DNA of 12,177 nt from Cellvibrionales bacterium UBA4495. GTDB taxonomy: Bacteria > Pseudomonadota > Gammaproteobacteria > Pseudomonadales > Porticoccaceae. Under the pieces are notes generated by a model. That model searched no databases. It had not been told where the DNA came from and worked only from the letters and a program-made list of their open reading frames with translations. Made by a program: the position numbers and the translations under genes. Numbering within the stretch: the stretch's first letter is position 1; every line of letters begins with the position of its first letter. This document shows, in pieces, positions 8,601-12,177 of the stretch. Location: the NCBI GenBank assembly GCA_002388905.1, contig DGNJ01000066.1:7580-19756 (forward strand). Direction: 5' to 3'.

Positions 8601-9625
8601 CGGGTGGTTTGCTTCGGTTGCGTCTCGATCTTCTGCGGCTCACCGATGTCGAAGTGGGCAGCGTCACGGATGGTCAAAGCTGGTTGAGCCGGTTACAACC
8701 CGCGGATATTCCCGAAGTGGATTTCCTCGCCAGGCGCATCGAGCTGGACGGCGATCACCTGGGTAACCTGGCCTTTATCTCCCGGCAGGTTCCCGGTGGC
8801 GTTCATATCGACAGCCTGCGGGGCAACCTCCGGGGCATCCAGGTCGGGGGGCCGGCGGGCGCCATCGACAGCAACACCGATGGCGGAGCCCCGGAGCAGG
8901 GCGAGGGAGAGGGGGCGGATACACTCGCCGACCTGCGCTGGTACCTTGAGGACGGTCGCCACCGGACGGAGTTTTCCGGCACCCTCACCACCGGGGATAT
9001 CGGCGATGTGCTGCAATCCTTCGGCCTGCCCCGGGTTCTGGACAGTGAGCATGCCGGTTTCTACGCGGACCTGGGCTGGTCCGGTGAACCCTGGTCGCCG
9101 ACCCCGGCCGCGGTCCGGGGGTACCTGGGCATCGATATGGAGGAAGGTCACTTTTACAAGGCATCCGGCGGGGCCACCAATGCCTTCCTCAAGCTGGTGG
9201 GCCTGTTCAACTTCGATACCTGGCTGCGCCGGTTGCGGTTCGACTTCTCTGACCTGTTCAGCGAGGGGGTGAGTTTCGACCGGCTGCGCGGGGGCATCGC
9301 CTTCGATCAGGGCATGATGACTTTTGACGACCCCATTGTTGCCTCCATGCCCTCGGGCAAGGTCCGGTTGCTGGGGCGCGCCAATATCGCCACCGAACAA
9401 CTGGATGCCCGCCTGGTTGCCACCATCCCGGTGGGGACCAATCTGCCCTGGGTGGTAGGGCTGGTGGGTGGCCTGCCCGCGGCGCTGGGGGTCTATCTCA
9501 CCAGCCTGATATTCGACGAGCAGGTGGATCAGCTATCCAGCATCAGCTACCGGGTCACCGGCCCCTGGAGCGACCCGAAACTGGAAGTGGACAGGATCTT
9601 CAGCGACAAGGCAAACATGGAATAG
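5684..9625 (+). CDS. yhdP: YhdP family AsmA-like phospholipid transport protein
   Basis: YhdP, with TamB and YdbH, is one of the very large AsmA-like proteins that bridge the periplasm and support phospholipid delivery to the outer membrane. The product has 1313 residues (E. coli 1266). An N-terminal membrane helix (about 14-33) is preceded by basic residues, so the rest lies in the periplasm. The DUF3971-type N-terminal part begins with FLSERLGIDVEIHGLGG, and long repetitive beta-strand regions follow. The AsmA-type C-terminus contains LVGLFNFDTWLRRLRFDFSDL-like and NLPWVVGLVGGLPAALGVY segments and ends YRVTGPWSDPKLEVDRIF. An acidic glycine/glutamate-rich linker (about 1064-1080) may be a flexible insertion. 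The only plausible start is TTG at 5684, 4 bp after rng, without a clear Shine-Dalgarno; an out-of-frame ATG at 5679 stops after two codons. Confidence 0.93.
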   Translation: MKISAFLGALSRRLLLAGAALIIVYAVVIVLGRQFLPLLDRYETEINGFLSERLGIDVEIHGLGGYWLQLTPVLKLEDLIVHAEDRQRRGIAVEGLTAELDLLNSLASLNPVWKNLRAGEVSIVASEDARGRWRIAGLRVAGAGGDTLEYLLDVLYYSRFLRIDRVNLELHFFSGATARVYGRDIQVENSGDFHRATARFALEDEKGDAARLVLEGRGNPADVGDFAGKGYLKLERINFTGAIRAIANRWFPRQVEKIGAIETDLDAEIWFDWVDSGIENGRGTLRAAEVPLNWVQGEAPPLKALSAEITGWYRPGEDWGFRLQDLSARWRGQAIEPLDLRFVQRVGRRWRELSLAVNHLDLQLLNQMALDTGLPGETLDQVLNQLAPRGTLRNLFLDLDFSGDNPAFRVRANLDDVAVESWRNVPAARGVNGYLEADARHGFVELDSPEGLAMLYPKVYENYMEYGAIRGRVDWFRQPGTEEVAVVGGPIRIDGPEGRGTAYLDLRLPLRRELGAPEMILMVGMTNSRARFADRYIPETLNPALRGWLDDAIGPGDVPRAGFIWRGSLAREERQRRTVQLFVDVTDGRLDYRDGWPPLESLDGRVVVDDGTMTAAVDGARVNDLAVPRVTGVIRRQPRDEGLLLDIRGRVLGDAGEALAVLRQSPLGDRVRALDNWTIAGPSEIGLELTIPLGGDNAGQRYDVTSQLQGVGLALPGTGFQVSDIRGRLGFSLAEGLHGRGIEGRYLGSPVTASVATRDGVTTVDMDGRLTAAALEPYLGRLGGYLDGDARIRGQLVLPGAEAASSPRLTLTSDLQGLSVALPPPFAKPAGEAWPSTGTVFFSGEDIHITGTLDDWLSSRWLVSNGGFRRGEVRFNGGPARVPGGPGLHIAGSLPAWDWEQWRPVLLGGEAGGNRQLLKAADPHLDLTLANLIVSGVELGQTRLSGGLTEKTDWQLRVDSERAVGDVYLPTGTGGLLRLRLDLLRLTDVEVGSVTDGQSWLSRLQPADIPEVDFLARRIELDGDHLGNLAFISRQVPGGVHIDSLRGNLRGIQVGGPAGAIDSNTDGGAPEQGEGEGADTLADLRWYLEDGRHRTEFSGTLTTGDIGDVLQSFGLPRVLDSEHAGFYADLGWSGEPWSPTPAAVRGYLGIDMEEGHFYKASGGATNAFLKLVGLFNFDTWLRRLRFDFSDLFSEGVSFDRLRGGIAFDQGMMTFDDPIVASMPSGKVRLLGRANIATEQLDARLVATIPVGTNLPWVVGLVGGLPAALGVYLTSLIFDEQVDQLSSISYRVTGPWSDPKLEVDRIFSDKANME

Positions 9626-9650
9626 ACTGTCGTTATCCAACGGAACCGGG

Positions 9651-9656
9651 AAGGAG
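9651..9656 (+). promoter_or_regulatory. Strong Shine-Dalgarno of the nitrilase gene
   Basis: AAGGAG lies six bases before the ATG at 9663, the strongest ribosome binding site in the window. It settles the nitrilase start and predicts efficient translation compared with the weak site of the preceding yhdP. The rest of the 37-bp gap after yhdP shows no clear promoter or terminator. Confidence 0.75.
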
Positions 9657-9662
9657 TAGGGC

Positions 9663-10493
9663 ATGACTGCGGCGGCGGTAATCCAGTTGCGCGGCGACGG
9701 CAACCTGGAAGAGAACCTGGCGCGGGCCGGCCACTGGCTTGACCGGGCCGCGAAGGCGGGCGCCCGGCTGGCGGTGCTGCCCGAGAACTTCGCCTATTAC
9801 GGGCGCCGGGATCTCGACCGTGCGGCCATGGACGAAGATACCCCCGAAGGGCCGGCCCGCCGTTTGCTTGCGGACAAGGCCCGGGAGCACAAGCTGTGGC
9901 TGGTGGGGGGCACCGTGCCGGTATTCGGCGAGTTTCGGGATCGCCCCCACGCCGCCTGCTTGCTGGTCAATCCGGAAGGCCGGGAAGTGGCCCGCTACGA
10001 CAAGATCCATCTGTTCGACGTGCACGTGGAGGCCACCGGCAAGCATTACCGGGAGTCCGCCGACTATCGTCCCGGCAGTGAGCCGGTGGTGGCGGATACG
10101 CCGTTCGGGAAAATCGGGCTCAGCGTCTGTTACGACCTGCGTTTCCCGGAATTTTACCGCCTCCAGGTGGATGCCGGTGCCGAGATACTGGTTGCACCCT
10201 CCGCCTTTACCGCCGCCACCGGCGAGGCCCACTGGCGACTGCTGCTTCGTGCCCGTGCGGTGGATAACCTCTGCTATGTGCTGGGTGCCAACCTGGCCCA
10301 CCGGGACCATCCCAAACGTCCCACCTGGGGCGGCTCCGCCATCGTCGATCCCTGGGGCCGGGTGCTGGCCGAAATGGCGGGGGAAGAGGGTTATGCCCTG
10401 GCGGAGGTAGACCTGGAAAAGCAGCGGCGGATTCGCCGCAATATGCCCGCACTGGAGCATCGCCGCTTTTGTGTTGTCAAAGGAAGTTCCTGA
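9663..10493 (+). CDS. Carbon-nitrogen hydrolase, Nit1 / deaminated-glutathione amidase-like
   Basis: This belongs to the nitrilase superfamily, Nit branch. Characterised Nit1/YbeM enzymes hydrolyse deaminated glutathione, a side product of transaminases acting on glutathione, to alpha-ketoglutarate and Cys-Gly. The 276 residues match the family. The catalytic triad is complete: Glu41 in LPENFAYYG, Lys114 in YDKIHLFDV and Cys156 in VCYDLRFPE. The segment APSAFTAATGEAHWRLLLRAR (178-198; key residues S180, F182, G187, H190, W191 and R196) and IVDPWG (227-232) are typical of the Nit1 group. It lacks a signal peptide and should be cytoplasmic. Oddity: the usual HS before IVDPWG is GS (TWGGSAIVDPWG). 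In many gammaproteobacteria a close homologue sits between yhdP and tldD; here msrB follows instead. The exact substrate cannot be read from sequence. Confidence 0.92.
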   Translation: MTAAAVIQLRGDGNLEENLARAGHWLDRAAKAGARLAVLPENFAYYGRRDLDRAAMDEDTPEGPARRLLADKAREHKLWLVGGTVPVFGEFRDRPHAACLLVNPEGREVARYDKIHLFDVHVEATGKHYRESADYRPGSEPVVADTPFGKIGLSVCYDLRFPEFYRLQVDAGAEILVAPSAFTAATGEAHWRLLLRARAVDNLCYVLGANLAHRDHPKRPTWGGSAIVDPWGRVLAEMAGEEGYALAEVDLEKQRRIRRNMPALEHRRFCVVKGSS

Positions 10494-10505
10494 ACCCGGA
10501 GTTCG

Positions 10506-11048
10506 ATGATGCATATCCTGCTTGTCTTGCTTTCCCTCCTCTCGTCGCCGGTGCCGGCCGGCGAGCCGACGTCGCCGGACATGACCCCCAACGAGGCCAG
10601 AGCCATGATCGAGCGGGGCGAAAACCTCGATGCCATTCCCGGGACGGTCTGGCGGCAGCTGTTGAGCCCGGAACAGTACGACATCCTCTGGCGTGCCGGC
10701 ACCGAAAAGCCGTACACCGGCGAGTTGCTCGACAACAAGCGGGAGGGGGTCTACGTCACCGCCGGCTGCCGTTTGCCGGTCTTCCACTCCAGGCACAAGT
10801 ACAAATCGGGCACCGGCTGGCCCAGTTTCTGGGAGGTATTCAAGCCGGCAAACATCGAACTCAGGGACGACTGGGGGTGGCTGGGCAAACGTACCGAAGT
10901 GGTCTCCGCCTGCGGCGAACACCTGGGCCACGTCTTCCGGGACGGCCCCGAGCCCACCGGCTTGCGTTACTGCCTGAATTCACTGGCCCTGGACTTCATT
11001 CCCCAGGAAGAGTACGAACGCCGGGTGGCGGCGGGAGAGCCGCTTTAA
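10506..11048 (+). CDS. msrB: Exported MsrB-like methionine-R-sulfoxide reductase with half zinc site
   Basis: MsrB reduces the R-form of methionine sulfoxide in proteins. The 180-residue product has an N-terminal hydrophobic stretch and a likely cleavage around PVPAG (15-19), suggesting export, although the n-region has no lysine or arginine. A linker follows, then the MsrB domain (about 48-170): LSPEQYDIL, GTEKPYTGELLDNKREGVYV, SGTGWPSF, GEHLGHVFRDGP and the catalytic Cys156 in GLRYCLNS. Of the four zinc cysteines of E. coli MsrB only the second of each pair remains: Cys88 in TAGC and Cys136 in SACG. The common resolving-cysteine position in SGCGWP is Thr103. Two adjacent ATGs (10506 and 10509) share the GGAG at 10498-10501. 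The gene starts 12 bp after the nitrilase, so the two are probably co-transcribed. It occupies the slot where tldD often lies. Confidence 0.88.
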   Translation: MMHILLVLLSLLSSPVPAGEPTSPDMTPNEARAMIERGENLDAIPGTVWRQLLSPEQYDILWRAGTEKPYTGELLDNKREGVYVTAGCRLPVFHSRHKYKSGTGWPSFWEVFKPANIELRDDWGWLGKRTEVVSACGEHLGHVFRDGPEPTGLRYCLNSLALDFIPQEEYERRVAAGEPL

Positions 11049-11084
11049 TTCGCATCCCGCGCCATCTTCAGGCTTGACGCAAAA

Positions 11085-11139
11085 GGGCTCACGCTCCATT
11101 CCCTGCTACGCTGTTAGGCAGGATAGATAAATGGAGCCC
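11085..11139 (+). promoter_or_regulatory. Structured leader of the MAPEG gene with sequestered Shine-Dalgarno
   Basis: The 96-bp gap before the MAPEG gene can fold into an extended hairpin. GCTCCATT (11093-11100) pairs perfectly with AATGGAGC (11130-11137), and just inside, CCTGC (11102-11106) pairs with GCAGG (11118-11122). An alternative pairing, GGGCTC (11085-11090) with GAGCCC (11134-11139), uses the same right arm. That arm contains GGAG (11133-11136), the only Shine-Dalgarno of the ATG at 11145, so both folds would hide it. A -35-like TTGACG (11074-11079) lacks a well-placed -10. The structure is seen in sequence; control of translation is inferred. Confidence 0.4.
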
Positions 11140-11144
11140 TAATC

Positions 11145-11537
11145 ATGAACCTGTACCTGATCTGTGCCGGCGTCCTGGTCATTTTCTTTTTCGCCATCAG
11201 CCTCAACGTTTCCAGGCTGCGCGTCAGGCACAATGTGCTGATCGGCAGCGATGACTTCACCCACCCCCTCACCAAAGCGGTGCGAGCCCAGGCCAACGCC
11301 GCCGAGTACGTGCCGGTGCTGGTGGCCATCTTCCTCTACCTGAGCATTATCGGTACTGCCGCCTGGGTGGCCTGGATCGCGGTTATCGTCACCCTGGCGC
11401 GGCTTTTGCACTGTGCCGGCATGTACCTCTCACCGGACCTCAACAAGCCTCATCCCCTGCGCCTGGCGGGAGCGTTGCTCACCTATCTGGGCGGCCTCGC
11501 GCTGGGCATTCTGCTGCTGGCCCGGGCTCTGATGTAG
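11145..11537 (+). CDS. MAPEG family membrane protein
   Basis: MAPEG proteins are small four-helix membrane proteins; the eukaryotic members are microsomal glutathione transferases and eicosanoid enzymes. Bacterial members such as this mostly have unknown substrates. The 130-residue product has four membrane segments (about 3-20, 56-70, 72-92 and 106-127). The family motif RAQANAAEYVP (48-58) lies before the second helix, with Arg48, Asn51 and Glu54 in the places used for glutathione binding in studied members. The loop NVSRLRVRHNVLIG after helix 1 is also typical. The ATG has GGAG eight bases upstream. It is separated from msrB by 96 bp and from trpB by 82 bp, and is probably its own transcription unit or the end of one. 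Glutathione-dependent activity is possible but not shown. Confidence 0.9.
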   Translation: MNLYLICAGVLVIFFFAISLNVSRLRVRHNVLIGSDDFTHPLTKAVRAQANAAEYVPVLVAIFLYLSIIGTAAWVAWIAVIVTLARLLHCAGMYLSPDLNKPHPLRLAGALLTYLGGLALGILLLARALM

Positions 11538-11544
11538 GTGCATG

Positions 11545-11579
11545 CGCCCGGGGGCGTCTATGGATATTTGTCGCCCGGG
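11545..11579 (+). repeat. CGCCCGGG repeat pair between MAPEG gene and trpB
   Basis: CGCCCGGG occurs at 11545-11552 and again at 11572-11579. Because CCCGGG is self-complementary the copies can also pair as a hairpin (6 bp, 21-nt loop), or GGGCG (11552-11556) can pair with CGCCC (11572-11576). No U-tract follows, so it is not a clear terminator. It may be chance in GC-rich DNA, although it is the only repeated element in this gap. Confidence 0.25.
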
Positions 11580-11586
11580 ATACTAA

Positions 11587-11616
11587 GATAGCGGCTTCAA
11601 TTCGTACCGCTCTATC
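11587..11616 (+). promoter_or_regulatory. Possible hairpin directly before the trpB start
   Basis: GATAGCGG (11587-11594) can pair with CCGCTCTATC (11607-11616), leaving a two-base bulge and a 12-nt loop. The stem ends three bases before the ATG at 11620. No Shine-Dalgarno is visible in the 30 bases upstream of that ATG. The element could affect ribosome access or mark a 5' end; no clear trp-type attenuator (a leader peptide with tandem Trp codons) is present in the gap. Confidence 0.3.
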
Positions 11617-11619
11617 CCT

Positions 11620-12177
11620 ATGTCCATTTTCGACTTTGCCGACGGCCGCGAAGGATACTACGGCCAGTACGGCGGCACCTTTCTCCCGGAAATTCTCGCC
11701 GCCACCATCGAGGAACTGCAGGACTGCTTTGCCGAGTGCAAGCGGGACCCCGCCTTCTGGCGCGAGTACGAGGCGATGATGCAGTCATACTCGGGCCGGC
11801 CGACACCGGTGAGCTACCTGGACAACCTGTCCGAGCATCTGGGCGGCGCCCGCATCTACGTGAAGCGGGAAGACCTGAGCCACACCGGTTCCCACAAGAT
11901 CAATAACGTCCTGGGCCAGGGCCTGGTGTGCCGGCGCCTGGGCAAGACCCGGGTTATTGCCGAGACGGGTGCCGGCCAGCACGGTTACGCCACCGCCACC
12001 ATGGCCGCCCGCTTCGGCTTCGACTGCCGGATCTACATGGGGGCCGTGGACGTGGCCCGCCAACGGCCCAACGTGTTCTGGATGGAGCGAATGGGTGCGG
12101 AAGTGGTGGCCGTGGAGGATGGCCAGAAGACCCTCAAGGATGCCATCAACGAGGCGCTGCGGGACTGGGTCACCAAC
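11620..12177 (+). CDS. trpB: Tryptophan synthase beta chain, 5' part
   Basis: TrpB is the pyridoxal-phosphate enzyme that joins indole to serine to make tryptophan, normally in a complex with TrpA. The first 186 codons are present, cut by the right window edge. Visible motifs are [12 protein letters not shown] (15-26), SGRPTPV (58-64), [16 protein letters not shown] (81-96) with the PLP lysine Lys93, [10 protein letters not shown] (113-122) with the catalytic Glu115, and [13 protein letters not shown] (141-153), the last resembling the enteric type. Oddities: QHGV is replaced by QHGYATAT, and the usual NHTGAHK is SHTGSHK. The ATG at 11620 has no Shine-Dalgarno, and a stop codon at 11584-11586 excludes an upstream extension. 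trpF does not precede it; whether trpA follows cannot be seen. It may be the main TrpB or a diverged extra copy. Confidence 0.93.
   Translation, partial: MSIFDFADGREGYYGQYGGTFLPEILAATIEELQDCFAECKRDPAFWREYEAMMQSYSGRPTPVSYLDNLSEHLGGARIYVKREDLSHTGSHKINNVLGQGLVCRRLGKTRVIAETGAGQHGYATATMAARFGFDCRIYMGAVDVARQRPNVFWMERMGAEVVAVEDGQKTLKDAINEALRDWVTN

Noticed and set aside
11074..11129. Sigma70 promoter for the MAPEG gene using TTGACG at 11074-11079
   Set aside because: The -35 is good, but the bases 17 bp downstream (CATTCC) are a poor -10. TACGCT at 11107 and TAGATA at 11124 have wrong spacing to any -35.
11557..11589. Promoter for trpB using TACTAA or TAAGAT at 11581-11589
   Set aside because: A plausible -10, but no -35-like hexamer lies 16-18 bp upstream.

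Overview
The window looks like ordinary chromosome from a GC-rich gammaproteobacterium (about two thirds G+C by eye). The order mreB-mreC-mreD-maf-rng-yhdP is the conserved gammaproteobacterial cell-shape cluster. The divergent gatC-gatA pair and the GC content fit the purple-sulfur/Chromatiales side of the class better than enterics, but the exact lineage is inference. I see no tRNA, rRNA, CRISPR array, insertion sequence, prophage or integration site.

Layout. Positions 1-877, minus strand: gatA (cut by the window edge) and gatC, subunits of the tRNA-dependent amidotransferase. Positions 878-1068: divergent intergenic region with a good sigma70-like promoter for mreB. Positions 1069-3571: mreB, mreC and mreD, the rod-shape (elongasome) genes. 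A strong GC hairpin and a second promoter-like element separate mreB from mreC. Positions 3581-9625: maf (YhdE-type nucleotide pyrophosphatase), rng (RNase G) and yhdP (giant AsmA-like envelope protein), packed with gaps of 4-9 bp. Positions 9663-11048: a Nit1-type nitrilase (deaminated-glutathione amidase-like) and an exported MsrB-like methionine sulfoxide reductase 12 bp apart, in the place where relatives usually carry tldD. Positions 11145-11537: a small MAPEG membrane protein. Positions 11620-12177: the first 186 codons of a trpB gene cut by the window edge. Intergenic stretches are all under 200 bp.

How the genes work together. MreB filaments, anchored through MreC and MreD, direct sidewall peptidoglycan synthesis. 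YhdP is an inner-membrane-anchored protein of the family that moves phospholipid to the outer membrane, so the right half of the cluster also serves envelope growth. Maf and RNase G are housekeeping nucleotide and RNA enzymes travelling with it. The Nit and MsrB pair can be read as a small damage-repair unit, one for a glutathione side product and one for oxidised methionine; that pairing is inference.

I found no convincing new multi-gene system. The points worth a second look are small: mreC seems to start at a rare AUC codon behind a strong Shine-Dalgarno; yhdP starts at TTG with a three-codon ATG-CGT-TGA minigene bridging it to rng; the MsrB keeps its catalytic cysteine but only half of the zinc cysteines; the MAPEG Shine-Dalgarno sits inside a predicted hairpin; and trpB has an unusual active-site neighbour residue, no Shine-Dalgarno and no visible trp partner upstream.
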